Source of the DNA: Protea cynaroides
Taxonomy: Eukaryota > Streptophyta > Magnoliopsida > Proteales > Proteaceae
Direction of reading: 5' to 3'
Assembly: GCA_028583415.1 (NCBI GenBank)
Contig: CM053269.1
Location: forward strand, 30,384,254 to 30,448,253
DNA: 64,000 nt
Part shown: one piece after another, positions 1-11,529 of the stretch
Layout of the letters: each line of letters starts with the position of its first letter
Position numbering within the stretch: position 1 is the first letter of the stretch
Translations under genes and position numbers: made by a program
The notes under the pieces: generated by a model
The model's database searches: none
The model's input: only the letters and a program-made list of their open reading frames with translations
What the model was told of the DNA's origin: nothing

Positions 1-781
1 TCCATAGAGATAGAGCTAGAGTCCGATAGTCAGGATGAACCACGGTATCTCATCCTCTCCCTGATGCTCTACAGCATACCAGTTCTGCTAAGGTAATGGC
101 GATACGACGATGTCAGTGGGTAGGATTAAGTAGAGATAGAGCTAGAGTCTGGTAGCCAGGATGAACCACAATGCCACGTCTTTTCCCTAATGCTCCACCC
201 ATATCCAACACACCACCACATACATAAACACATGTCTATCCCTAGCTTCATCATCATATCATAAGTGAATAGAATTAAGTATGCATGAGCAGATATATAA
301 CAAGTATTAGATGATATATGAGATGCATAAACAATTATACAAGGCATGGCATCATATTTGATAACAGAAAATAGAATAAATAGATAACTTATTATTAGCC
401 TTTTAGTTTAGGTCTTGTTTCCTCACATGTAAACAATGTGTAACCTTCTCCCAAGTCTCGGAAGTCACTTTGAATCTATTGGAAACCTAATAAATTTATG
501 GATTTAAGTTAGGGTTCGATTGTACCAAGTTACAGTAGTCGAAAATCTTGTCTGGTCTCAAAATATGCTTGCTGAAATTGTATGGTAGATATCTGTGGTC
601 GACCCTATAATCTCAATATATATCAACCACACACTGTGCAGTCGACCCCTATGGTCGCACTTCATGAGATCACACCTTGTGACCACACGATTCTTGGGAA
701 CCACCCGAATGGCTATGGTCAACCCTGTGGTCGTATTCTTGCGACCACAGTATGTGACCATACGATTATCTTTTTCCCCTA
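1..781 (-). mobile_element. Gypsy LTR fragment, reversed, truncated by the window edge
   Basis: The phrases 'catagagatagagctagag' and 'ctaaggtaatggcgatacga' recur in LTRs E6, E3 and E10, here in the minus orientation. The last 200 bases are rich in GGTCGA/CGACC words, like the motif clusters of the other LTRs. The right boundary near 770-781 is approximate. The part that would carry the small LTR ORF lies outside the window. Confidence 0.7.
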
Positions 782-1435
782 AAGGAAATTTGGTAAAGTA
801 ATGGTACCTTGAGACAGTACTTTAGGGGAAAAAGCTGGAATCGCAGTCTAACATAAATATAAAAAATTGAGAAAGAGGTACTTTAATAAACGGAAGGAAA
901 AATCGATCTCAAAAAACTGAGAAAGAGAAACAAAAAGATTGCATCTGAATTTCTTCTTCTCCAACCCATCGTCCACGCAAAGGTGCTCGCAGGATCAATT
1001 CTGCTATGGTGAACACCCTCTTCTTCGGATCCAAAGTGAGGCAAGATCCCTATCGCATGAACAGTAATCAATCAGAAAAAAAGGGAGAAACTTTTGGATT
1101 TTGACGACCTGTACACGGATTCATCGGTTTCCTCTTTATCATCGTCTTTGTCGTCGTTCTATAACGAAATTTGTTAGAAATTTTATCTGGTTCGAGTCAC
1201 CGGCAGTGAGAAAATGAACCGATTACATCATTAATAGCATCGAACCTGGACCAGCATTTCATAACAAACTTCTCGAACCAAACCAAAAAAAAAACCATGG
1301 TCAGACCCTAGTTCATGGTTCGTTAACTACTGTGTCTTGTTGAAGAGGATTGAGGGTAGGGTAACAAATAACATAAAGGGTATAATGGTATTTTCAACAG
1401 CCCTAAAAGGGTATTATCGTCTCTAAAATATTCTA
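782..1435. other. Unassigned intergenic DNA
   Basis: I see no recognisable gene. The sequence is AT-rich, with one GAAA-rich stretch near 890-945. The last 100 bases lead into a MULE-like end at 1436. Confidence 0.5.
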
Positions 1436-1590
1436 ATCTAGTTGACGTCAGCATCTAACGGGAATCAACTGACAGAGTGGACTTCTTTCATTACCACAAC
1501 CAAAGTTTTGGGGCGTAGATGATGTTTTTGCATTCTTATGGGTGTAGATGATGTTAACAATCTTTGATGGGATGTAAATGAAATTTTTTC
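1436..1590 (+). mobile_element. One end of a MULE-like TIR element (same family as 21609-22943)
   Basis: The stretch from 'gacgtcagcatctaac' through 'gtagatgatgttaacaatct' to 'aaatgaaattttttc' matches the right end of the element at 21609-22943 nearly base for base. The matching left terminal repeat ('cttctacaccccatcaaag') is not found upstream. This is therefore a truncated copy or a lone end. Confidence 0.65.
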
Positions 1591-1652
1591 TTTACAAAAT
1601 GTAATTAGGGTTCGCATTCAGTTGCATATTCCCTATGAGTGCTCGATCGTCG

Positions 1653-1817
1653 TTGCAATTGTTTGGTTCCTCCTTCATCTCGTTGTTGCAATCGTTTGGT
1701 TCCTCTGTCATCTCATCGCTGCAATTGTTTGGTTCCTCCGTCATCTCGTCGCTGCAATCGTTTGGTTCCTCCGTCAACTCGTCGCTGCAACTCAGGTGGT
1801 TCCTCCGTCATCTCATC
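1653..1817. repeat. 33-bp minisatellite, about five copies
   Basis: The unit 'tgcaattgtttggttcctcc' plus about 13 bases starts at 1653, 1686, 1719, 1752 and 1785, a 33-base period. Because 33 is a multiple of three, the minus strand reads as an 11-residue repeat (MTEEPNDCSDE-like). A T-homopolymer follows at about 1829-1853. Confidence 0.85.
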
Positions 1818-1948
1818 GCTTGAAATTGTGTTTTTTTTTTTTTTTTTTTTTTTGCCTGTGTTAGTTGCCTTGAAATTTTAGAGTCATGCCACCAATGCAA
1901 TTTGTTTTCTTGGATTGGATAATCAAATTACGTAGAATATACCTTAAT

Positions 1949-2230
1949 CTACCTAGCAGTTGTATGAGAACCACTGGAATTTTTATTTTCATATAGATAA
2001 GGAGCCAGTAGCTTCGTTAGAAAGCAGTTCAGCAAGGCCATTCTGGTATCTGTGTCAGTTTTAACCCAATTGCATGCATCGCCGATTGCAGTCTTGTAGA
2101 GCTGACCCAGCATTGTACTTTCGATGGCGTCCAAGTGGAGCATAAGTCCACCTCTGTGAACACCATAGGAATACATAGATCGATAAGGCATATATTTAAG
2201 GCCTTTATCATAGAGAGATGTAGTATATTA
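1949..2230 (-). pseudogene. Possible exon fragment of an unrecognised host gene
   Basis: On the minus strand this reads as a compositionally normal protein segment, with YRSMYSYGVHRGG followed by GDACNWVKTDTDTRMALL and no low-complexity bias. The frame stays open upstream of the first Met to about 2225, where a stop lies close to an AG that could be a splice acceptor. The frame closes after about 80 codons in AT-rich sequence. I cannot assign a family. It could be a captured or decayed exon, or a chance ORF. Confidence 0.3.
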
Positions 2231-2399
2231 TTTTTCTGAATTCTGAAAGCGTCACCCGGCCCATTATCAATAGTAGAAGTTTGATCTTCGTGGGGATGTA
2301 ATTTGAGTACCCAACCAGTGTAGGGAAGAGCCTAAACCATGGGCATCTTCCAGATCTGAATTCTGCTGCATCGACAGAATTCCTACTCAAATTTAGGGA

Positions 2400-3248
2400 G
2401 TCAATTTGAGGGGTCTAACAGTGGAGTTTAGGTGTGATTTTTGAATATGCATGCATGTTAGGCTAATATGAGACTAGTTTAAGCCCCAAAAGTAAGGGAG
2501 TGAAACAGATTCGTTTAGAATGGACTGTGTACGTACAGTGGGGAAAGAATCTGAAAATTTCAGATTGTGTTAGAGATGTGATTTGATGGGTTTTAAAGGG
2601 TAGATAAATTACTGTTTTGTTATGTACGTAGTAAATGTAATTAATAATATGCTTATATATATATACTACATGTAGGATTGGTGTTGCCTAGTGATTGAAG
2701 GCTCGGTTGATTACGTGTGAAGTGGAGAGTCATAGCTCGATGAGAGGTATTGACTAGTTGTTTCTTTGTGTCCAATGTTCAAATCTTGTACTTAGAGAAC
2801 CAGATATAGGACTCTGATGAAAAGTAGTATAAAGGACTCTTTTGTTGATGGCTGTGGTGGAAAGTAGCATAAAAGACTCTTGTGATGAAATGTTATTTTT
2901 GGGAGGGCCGGGTTCTATTCATTCTTCCCTCACCTTCAACCTATGGTGATTTGTTACTTCATTTCTAAAGGAAAATCATATGGTGATTTATAGAGCAACT
3001 AGATAATTTTCATAATTGTTTTGGGTTTTGTGTTTTGATGACTACTTTAATTCTGTTCATATAATTTAGGGTAATTTACTCATACCTCCCATGTAGTTTA
3101 CACATATTCCACATACACCCAAAACATTCAAACAATAACAATTTTCCCCGGTTCAATCGATTTTAAATAGAAAAAGTTATTAGACTATTTTACCCTTAGT
3201 AACACTTTTACTTATTTATTGAAATATCCAAAATATCTTTTCCTTTCT
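2400..3248. other. Unassigned intergenic DNA
   Basis: No gene is visible. A short imperfect direct repeat containing 'gaaaagtagtataaaggact' occurs at about 2818-2880. The remainder is AT-rich. Confidence 0.5.
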
Positions 3249-3257
3249 TATTTAAAA

Positions 3258-4746
3258 GGGAAAAAGACAGTTACTTCCTCTATAACTTACCTTATTGACA
3301 ATTGAATCTCAATGGACAGTTACCTCTCATAAACAAACTATTAAAATTCAAATAAACCCACGCCATTAGAAATATTCCATTAGATGCTAACGATGGGAGC
3401 CAATATTTCTTTAATGACCAAATTAACCTTTTACAAGGGTGACTGAACTAAAAAAAAAAAAAAAAAAAAAAAAGGAAGAAGTGAAGGAGAAGATGGTGGT
3501 GGGCTTTCCCTTGACCAAAAAAAAAAAAAAAAACCAAGGAGAAATCCATCTAAAACCTTTCCCATCTACACTGTCTTCCGTTTTGTTCCCTTTTACATTA
3601 GAAATCCATCCAAAACCCCATTCCATCTATTCCCTCTATTAGTCTTGGACAACGATGAGCAAATTCAAAAGAATCGAGGTTTTTGATCCTTCATCATCTC
3701 TTTCACCCCCAAACCCTTTGCCCTTGGACCTCTCTCTCCTGTCCCATCAACATGCAAGCTCTTCAAATTCGTCACTGATCTCATCCAGATCCGGAGAACC
3801 CCCTCATCCTCCTCTTACAAGAGATTACAAGCTCGCACCGGCCCTGATTCCTGGTTGTGAACCCTCTATGACCAGGTTTCCATTCTTGAGCTTCGATTCG
3901 ATCACTTCTTAGAGAAAAAGATTTTGAAGCTTCATAGTTTGTTCGTCACATTCACAGTTGTTCAGATAAAAAAAAAACATGTTCAAGAAATCAGGTTCTG
4001 AAGCTTTCTTGCCCTAATTTCATTTCTTCTTCTTTGGTTTGAAATCTTTCGATTCAGTGTTTGTAATCTCCAACAAGATGATGTAGCCAGTCTTATCGAT
4101 TTCTTTTTCCAAGAGTTTTCTCGAAGTTCTGCTTCACTATTTCTTGTTCGACTCAGCATGAGTCTGTGTTTTTCTATCTGTTGATATTTTACAGTCTCTT
4201 TTGTTTTTCATTGTAGAGATACATATTTCCTACAATCATTTTGGTTCCCAAACTCCACAAAAATGCATTATCATCAGTTTTCTCTTTAAAATCTCTCTTC
4301 GGATTTCAGATTTCTTCTCCGGCCATGATTCTTTATCTTCTCCGGCCGTGATTCTTGAAATTTCAGAGTTCTCCGTCTCTGTTTTGTTTTAACAGATCTC
4401 GTTCCACTGGAGTTCTTTTGTTTCTGATCTTGCATCTCAGTTTTTTATTTCTGATCTTGCATCTCAGATCTCGTTCTTGTTCATCAGTTTTTTTTTGTTT
4501 TCATTTTTTTCTATTTTCTCGTCTTCTCCACCGGAGTGAAAGAGGGGTTTTTCTCTTCTTTCCTGACAATATTGGTTTCAGAAACTTAAGGGTAGAATTG
4601 TCCACAAAATATAATTTTAACAACGTTAAAAATTGGGGCTATTTGGATTTTAATAGTTTGTTTAGGGGAGGTAATTGTCTTTTTCAAAACCATTGGGGAT
4701 CAACTGTCAATAAGGTAAGTTACAGGGAAGTAACTGTCTTTTTTCC
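3258..4746. mobile_element. Non-autonomous MULE with long TIRs and a 9-bp TSD
   Basis: The ends are inverted repeats of more than 100 bases: left 'ggaaaaagacagttacttcc' and, on the reverse complement of the right end, 'ggaaaaaagacagttacttc'. They share further stretches around 'aacttaccttattgaca' and 'aaacaaactattaaaat'. An exact 9-bp duplication, TATTTAAAA, flanks the element at 3249-3257 and 4747-4755. A 9-bp TSD with long TIRs is the Mutator signature. No transposase is seen. The 1.5 kb interior has two A-runs, a direct repeat around 'gaaatccatc' and an 85-codon plus-strand ORF from 3655 that I cannot identify, possibly a captured host fragment. Confidence 0.85.
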
Positions 4747-4951
4747 TATTTAAAAAGAGGAGGAAAACGAAGTTGCGCTTGCGGCGCTGGCGTTGGAAAA
4801 CAAAATATCCTTTCAGGGATGGATCGTAGCGGGAGTTGAAGTTGCGGCACCGGTGACTAGGACGGAGAAGCCGTTGCATCGACGAGGTGTGGCAGAGTGC
4901 CGGACTTGTTTTGCCTAGGGGCTTCTTTCTTCTCTTTCATACCAGAATCAC

Positions 4952-5080
4952 ATGGAGAAGAAGTCTTTGATTTGGGACTGTGGGAGCTCTCTATACGACT
5001 CGTTTGAGCTCAAGTCATTCTAGCATCAACTTGACTTGGCCATCGTTGCCTCAAGGTCCTTATCCATGCCCATTTATTGA
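4952..5080 (+). pseudogene. Broken small host-type gene (WDCGSSLYDSFEL protein)
   Basis: An ATG at 4952 opens a frame containing WDCGSSLYDSFELKS, a UAG stop after codon 23, and then a continuation (HQLDLAI, ASRSLSMP) in the same frame to a stop at 5078. From memory, the D-C-G-S-S-L-Y-D-S-F-E-L stretch resembles small plant proteins of unknown function; I did not search this. It starts about 200 bases beyond the MULE right end. Function is unknown. It could be a processed or decayed copy. Confidence 0.4.
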
Positions 5081-5197
5081 CAATGGGTCCTATGCTTTCT
5101 ATGACCATTCCGATTCAGATGGGTTTTGTAGAAGGCGGTGAAGAGGAAGTTTTGGTAAACGTGAACACGGTGAGGATTATCGAAAATTAAGGGATAA

Positions 5198-5548
5198 TTG
5201 ATGGTCCACACTATTATACACAACAGCCATTGGATGTTGATGGTGATGAACAAAGATCCATCCCTCTCAACTCGTGAAGAACAACAAAACGCTGCGAAGC
5301 TATTCAAGCAGATCCACGGGGAAATCCAAACAATTCTTGCAATTGGGGATCCCACAGAAAAAGAACATAAGAGCTTCCATTGTTGTTACAGAACATTGAT
5401 TCTTACCACACGATCCCTAACATGCACAGACCTGAGTTTCTGCTGGAGATCTTTTTGCCGGAACGCAGCACTTCATCTAATTGCAAACCCAAACCCTAGC
5501 TTTCCCGCGATGTTACCTTCTCTTTCAGTCGAGAGCAAAACGGTCTGA
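5198..5548 (+). pseudogene. Unrecognised ORF, possible host gene remnant
   Basis: This open stretch of about 116 codons contains STREEQQNAAKLFKQIHGEI, which has normal protein composition and suggests a short helical segment. The second half, rich in C, R and T, looks non-coding. It follows the broken ORF at 4952, and the two could be parts of one decayed locus. No family is recognised. Confidence 0.25.
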
Positions 5549-5559
5549 TGACTTTGATT

Positions 5560-6435
5560 GAGATTTTTGTTTTGAGGGAGGGAGTAAAATGAAGGTTTAA
5601 GAAAAAAAAAATGGCTTAAAGGGTATTTTAGACAGTTCACCTTGCATTAAAGGATATTTTGGTCATTATATAATTATAGCTTTGTACACGTCATCACAAA
5701 ACAATAAGACTATTCAAAAGATCGTGAGAAACACATAAATGATAAGGTTACATAAAATGATCACCGATGGAGTGAAGATAAGCCAAACAGAACTTTTTAA
5801 CCATCCAAACATCCATCTTTGTTTTTCAATTTTGCGAACGGCTATGCTAAAATCTTTAGTTAAAAATTAAGTCTCTCTCTCTAACCAAACCATTATTAAT
5901 TAGGAGCTTAGATGAATGACTCTATGTTAATACGTACTACAACACATTGAGTGAACTCGTGAGTCATCTAGTCCGCTGGTAACAAGAATTGATGGATGGG
6001 TGGACGGGACGTGTTTCTAGGTTGTAATATGTTCAAACCATAAAGTAGAAAAGATGATTATAGCAATCCACAGGGCTATGTTGGCTGTAAAGAAAAAAAA
6101 TCATAATAAAATAAGAATGATGATGATCCAATGATGAATGTATGTCTTTATCTTTGCCCTTTTCAAATTTTTAATTTTTTTTTTCTTGACTTCCACCATC
6201 CAAACATAGCCTACAAGATTATGCCTTCTGTTCGATATATTTATTAAAAAAATTGTCTTCCCCCGTTCTTTGGGATAAAAATTAGTTATAACCTTCCTAT
6301 TTGCGTTTTTTTTTTGTTAGAATTGAAGTTAGTTATTCACCATTATTATCAGTTAAAAGAGATTCTAGTATATCAAACAACCAGTACTCTCTCACCATCA
6401 CGCTTGCTGCGTTGATCTGTCGGATCAAGTTGTTT

Positions 6436-6437
<2 letters not shown>
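5560..6437. other. Unassigned AT-rich intergenic DNA
   Basis: Short A and T homopolymers are present. I see no gene or repeat structure that I can support. Confidence 0.5.

Positions 6438-6471
<34 letters not shown>
6438..6471. repeat. Poly-G tract of 34 bases
   Basis: This uninterrupted G homopolymer is preceded by TTTTT. Such long G runs are rare in plant DNA and are often error-prone in sequencing, so its length should not be trusted. Confidence 0.9.
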
Positions 6472-6473
<2 letters not shown>

Positions 6474-6825
6474 CCATTCGGCGGCCGAGCCGACAAGGAG
6501 TGAGTTTGGATGACATTTGGAATCCATTGCCCACCAAGGTTCCATGGGTGCGCGAATCACTTGTACTTAAAATATATAAATATGAAGCATTTGAATATAT
6601 TTTGAATTAAACTAAGAATATATCAATTTGCTCCTCTGTTTGACTCTTAGAATTGATCTTAGGTTTCCAATATCTTATTTAATTAAAATAATTTTTTCTT
6701 CAACTATATTTAATATTTTTCTATAATATAATTGGGTGAACAAATGGTTCCCAAGAAAATAATTCATGCACAAAATAAGGCAAGTTAGTGTTAGTCAACC
6801 CTTCTTGTTCTAGAATGTCGAGTAA

Positions 6826-7756
6826 GGATGTCAATTTTGAACTAGACCGAAGAACGGAATTGAAACCGGCCGTTTAAACTATGAATCTAATCAAATCATA
6901 ACAAAATTGGTTTAGTTTTGATTTTGGATCCAATAAATCAAATAAATCTGAATACCTCGATTAAGTGTCTCAACTAGGAAGGACGAAGGGGAAGGATTTG
7001 GACTCACATTGAAGACTTCAGAACTTCATCAATTTATGAGTGGGGGGCTCGCATGCCACCTCACCCATTCATTTTGTATCTCCCCTTAGGAGAGTTATAG
7101 GCGTCGAATCTTAGTGACACGTGACACCAAGATCGGCCATTCATCTTTTATGGGAGGAGACAGTCTGACCTATAAATATAGGGGGAATGGGGTCTTATGC
7201 AATACTTGTACATTCTGAGTCGTCCATTGAACTCAAGTCTGAGGAACAAGAGTTCGCGTAGAAACCCTTTCGCCAGTTCTTAACGCTTCCAGACGGTGCT
7301 CGAAGTGGTGCTTCATACACAAAGAACAACACATCTCGGTTGGACGGAGATAGCTGGAACAAGTCCCAACACTACATGTATGTCGAGTTTATTTCCGCAT
7401 AATAACGTGCCTATGGATTAGTGGATATTCTAACACAATCTTCCCACACTTTACTTACAGATAGATAACCAAATGCATAACAATGAACATCGCATCATGC
7501 CCAAAATCGACCACTTGAGATATAATTTCTTTGCCCTATTCAAGTTCAGCAGCTTGACATAGCCACATAGGTGTCGACGAGATCAAAGGTTCAGAAACTA
7601 TAATCAGTGGAGAAGGACTAGAAATCAACTGAGAATCGAATAACTAAAACTGAATATTATTCGATTTTGGTGTGAGAACTTGAAACCAAATGATATTTGG
7701 TTCGATTTTGGTTTATATTTATTGTATCTTAAATCGGACCGGTTTACACCCTTTAA
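6826..7756. repeat. Possible degenerate TIR element
   Basis: The left end 'aaggatgtcaattttgaac' and the reverse complement of the right end 'aaagggtgtaaaccggtccg' are weakly inverted, with 'ggtttagttttgattttgg' inside the left arm and 'ggttcgattttggtttata' near the right end. I found no convincing TSD. The interior contains a TATA-like 'ctataaatatag' near 7170 and could be part of another LTR. Confidence 0.25.
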
Positions 7757-8508
7757 TGAGGATTAAAATTAACCGTTGAGCCTCTCTTTTTTTTCCCTCT
7801 TTAGAATCATAGTATCCATTAAATTAATAAACAGGGAAGCATATACGGAGAAGTTGGTATTACAGACAAAGTGTAACTTGGCCAGGCAGTTATGAGTTTA
7901 ATCTCAAATAATATTGGGATCCCAATGTCTAACGTCATATGGAATAAATGGTTGGGATCCTAGTAAGTTTGGGTACGACAAAAAAGGGTATGGATACATG
8001 CGGAAAAATAACTGGTACGAACAGCAAAAATAATTTGGAAAATGCAGCATGTAAAATGAATGCGTGTGGCATAGAATAAAAGACATTTTACTCCATAAGA
8101 AATTCGGGAGCGCATACAATTCGCATGGTAAACATGAATTTACTAAGGTTGTGACATATACCATTAAAATTGTCGAGTAGCTGAATAAAAAAAAATGGGT
8201 GCTTATTAGACCCCTAAACTTGTATTCAGATCTTCTTCAGTCATTCAACCGTCCTAGCTCCGTCTAGGCCTTTCAACACCATTGGATCATGTTCTCACCC
8301 AGGAGAGAGAGAGAATTCCAACGGCTAGGTGGGATGGATGGCTGGGGAGAATCTTTTTCCTCTAAACTTACTCTACATGATCCAAAACTCTTCCATAGAA
8401 TACTTCTTTTTTATTCCCCCAATCAGATAAACTTTGAGCTCTCCTCTCCTTGTTTCTTAAAATGTCCAGATTACACTTTAATGGCACATTTTCATTATTA
8501 TCCACTTT
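7757..8508. other. Unassigned intergenic DNA
   Basis: No gene or clear repeat. ORFs here are short and without recognisable protein features. Confidence 0.45.
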
Positions 8509-8753
8509 GAATTCAAATCGTCTCCTCCCAGGGGTTCAGGAGGAGACTCGGCTCCCACCAGCCGATGCCCGACATGTGGGCGTCGGCTGGATCTGAGCCC
8601 TCCATCCGAGCTTTGCATAAGCCGACACCCCCTATCAGCTCACCTTACCGGCTCGGATGGAGGGTTCAGATCCAGCCGACGCCCACATATCAGGCATCGA
8701 TTGGTGGGAGTCAAGTCTCCTCCCAAACCCTTAGGAGGAGACGATTTGGATCC
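8509..8753. repeat. Foldback (hairpin) repeat with arms of about 100 bp
   Basis: The left arm (about 8509-8612, 'aaatcgtctcctcccagggg' to 'ctggatctgagccctccatc') is the near-perfect inverse of the right arm (about 8655-8753), with a loop of about 45 bases. The arms are GC-rich against an AT-rich background. This is a MITE-like foldback. Flanking TSDs are unclear, with at most TTT on both sides. Confidence 0.8.
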
Positions 8754-9330
8754 TTTCTACTTCAACTTAAATTTACTTTTTAAGTATATATTAAGATGAC
8801 CTATAAAAATTATATGTACATATCAAAGTACATACTTAGACTAAATTAATAGGTACATAGAAATGTTCAAAAAAATTATCAGTCCACATCACATATATCT
8901 TATTGGATTGAAGATGGATAATAAAATTAAATATGAGCATTAAAACATGGAAAGAAAGATGAAATTTTGTTTATATTTTTGAGGTTTTTGCATCATCCTT
9001 TTATCATTACTCTACAGTTTATTAATTTATTTTTTTTATTTTTTTAAATAAATAAGCCCTAAAGAGATTTTAATTCATGACCTCTTAATTGAGGTGTTGG
9101 TCTTTACCAAGTGAATTTTTTTTTTTTTTGGGGGGGTGAATAATTTTTCTCCTAATTTTAATAAACAGTACTGGTAATTTTTTTTTTTTTTTTTTAAATT
9201 TTTTGGTGGTGAATGTACGCAAACAGATCGTGCACTATTTTACACCACCAAATTAAGGTCTACATTGCCAGAGTATGGAAGCGCCTAAATAAGAGTGGCA
9301 TTGTCCAGTTAAGCCTAAATGCAGTTTAAA
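8754..9330. other. AT-rich intergenic DNA
   Basis: Multiple T and A runs and no supported feature. Confidence 0.5.
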
Positions 9331-9338
9331 CCATGAAT

Positions 9339-9668
9339 CTATAAGGTTGTTGACAGGAGGAATATGACAATTCCTTTGTGCTCCACCTTAAACTCCCTAG
9401 AATCCAGATTATAAAAAATCAATTCCTTCTTGAAGTTACAAAGAAAGATTATCACAGGGCTAGCAGGGTTCTCCATCACAAGAAGTGGATAAAACAAAAA
9501 ATCTTCATCGAGAAGAAGAAATTGTTTGATCAATGCTTCCTTCACAGGATCATTCATACAAAGCCCACAAGTCCAGTAGATCGTAGGAGATTGGATAGGA
9601 AAGACATAAACAACCCCTTCCTCTCTAGTAGAACAAAAAGCTTGATGTTCGAGGTGCTGGACTTTTGA
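9339..9668 (-). pseudogene. Possible 3' fragment of an F-box-type gene
   Basis: The minus strand reads VMENPASPVIIFLCNFKKEL, followed by IFYNLDSREFKVEHKGI. This resembles the blade-like C-terminal (F-box-associated) region of plant F-box proteins, where a short hydrophobic strand is followed by 'YNLDSREFK'. That assignment is by recall and weak. Frame continuity is broken near 9560-9600 and no F-box motif is present. It may be an isolated decayed exon. Confidence 0.3.
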
Positions 9669-9915
9669 TTACTCTAAATTCTTAACTTGCAATGTCCATT
9701 GATAAAATGTATCCATCCATCCAGTTCTGTTTTTCTCTCTTCTGGTATTATATATACCACCCAATGCAAAGCTCCATCGATCGAAAGCGGTTGACAAGGT
9801 GTGAGATTAAAAGCGATCGGCACGTCCAACACTCTCTAGAATCCACAGCTGTTGTCATCACCACCACCTTTTTTGCCTCTAGTGTAAATATCCCACACTT
9901 GTATGACACTGGATC

Positions 9916-10136
9916 TAGGGCTGCAACTAGGCCGGATTGGGTCGGGTATTTACCAACTCCGACCCAACCCTGAGTCTCTTATACCCAGCCCAGGCTCAGC
10001 CCAACTCGAGGAGTCAATTCTAACCCAATCTAACCTTGTTAGGGTTTGATGAAATTTAAGCCCTAACCCAGTCCTGTCAGGTTTTAAGGCCTAAGGCCGA
10101 TTGGGATTATTAGGGCTAAACTTGCAGCTAGCTCTA
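9916..10136. mobile_element. hAT-type MITE, 221 bp, perfect 8-bp TSD
   Basis: The left end is 'tagggctgcaactaggccgg' and the right end is 'ttgcagctagctcta', which are imperfect inverted termini. An exact 8-bp duplication, ACTGGATC, flanks it at 9908-9915 and 10137-10144. The interior is rich in 'gacccaacc' and 'taaccc' words. It belongs to the same family as the element at 59133-59743. Confidence 0.85.
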
Positions 10137-10284
10137 ACTGGATCAAGGACTCTTTTGCCTGACTTTTGTAATGTGATCACAACCTTGTACTTTTGAATTG
10201 TCATAAACCAATGATGAGCATACATAATGGACTTTGAAGCCAGGGAGGAACTGAGGAAGTTTCAAATGCCATTGAATGATAGGG

Positions 10285-10647
10285 TTACATACATAGAATT
10301 GCTAAACAGATTCCCATTTCTGTAAGAGAAGGAGACCATTGCAAGAGTCTCGAGGAATCAGTCTCCCACAAGAGCTCTTCAACATTGAAATCGATTTCCT
10401 TCCCCTCCTTTTTGCAAGTGGAAGTAAGAGAGAATACCTGGTTTTGATGATTCAAAAATGAGCCCATATATATATAGGTTTGATTTGTTGAAGTTGATCG
10501 CTGCTCATGGTAAACCAGTCCTTGCAGACACATTTGAGGTCGACATGATTTCTGGTTGGCCATGCTTGCGTATATAGTTTCTACAGAAACAACTTTAAAT
10601 CTTCTCTTGTTCTTGCTGTTGCTTACCATTTGTAAACACAATTTCAT
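10285..10647 (-). other. Unrecognised 120-codon ORF
   Basis: This minus-strand frame has plausible composition, including KEGKEIDFNVEELLWETD near its 3' half. No domain is recognised. It could be a fragment of a host gene or chance. No clear promoter or splice context decides between them. Confidence 0.2.
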
Positions 10648-11529
10648 GGTTTACCATAATTTTACTTATAAGAAGGCTCGAACGTATCACACAATTAGGA
10701 ACCTTGTTCAGATTTTGTTGATTTGTGTCCGTTCACAAATTCTTTTTACAAGTAGCTTCGCCCAAGGTATCAGTATTGGATCGGCCGGCTTTGGATCTGA
10801 TTGTTTCGGACGGATCCTAATCTGTTTTAATACTATTTTAATGAGGATTGACTACGTATTGGTTTTCCTTTGGATCTATACATCAATCAGATTTGTGGAT
10901 TGGACAGGTGCCATTTTTTTTTTCATTTTATATTATAACTCATTAATGTGTAAAAAAAAAGCCAGACGATGGATTGAAAAGGTAGCCAGAACTCCTTTTC
11001 ATTTCATTACTGGTTTTGGTTTTAAGAAACCGCAAACAGATTAATACCGTTCAGACCATAGTTCAAGTAATCGGTATGAATCGATTGGATCGATTAATTC
11101 GTATCGATTTTGAATTTCGATTCAATTTCGATTATTGTCTGTTTTTAGGATCGGTCTGATATTGGATCAGATCTGGCCGACATTGGATCATGCACTCTTA
11201 AACGTGCATCATATATAATGGAGAAGTTTTCTGGTCAGGATACCAAGTAACACAAACAGTGTTCTACGCTTCTACCTACCACACAACCTCAATCCGGAGT
11301 TAAATCCAGCAACCCGGGTCCCATCCCTACACCCTTAATTTCGAAGACCAAAGAAACCTTCACCAAATCAATTTGCATTTTTATAAATTACGAAAACAAA
11401 GCTTAAGAACCCAATAAGTTAATTTTTATAGAATCAATTATAGGAACAACATGATATTTGTTTGACAAAAATGGTGCCTAACACACTCTACAAACCTATA
11501 TAGAAAGTCGGACTATCTTCGGCCTAAGA
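10648..11529. other. Intergenic DNA with a diffuse 'ggatcgg/ttggatc' repeat
   Basis: Between about 10770 and 11190 the words 'attggatcggccggctttgg' and 'tattggatcagatctggcc' recur, with 'gtatgaatcgattggatcg' between them. This looks like an old MITE-like repeat. No TSD or gene was found. Confidence 0.35.

Noticed and set aside
6301..6560. ORFs with Gly or Pro runs
   Set aside because: They only translate the poly-G tract.
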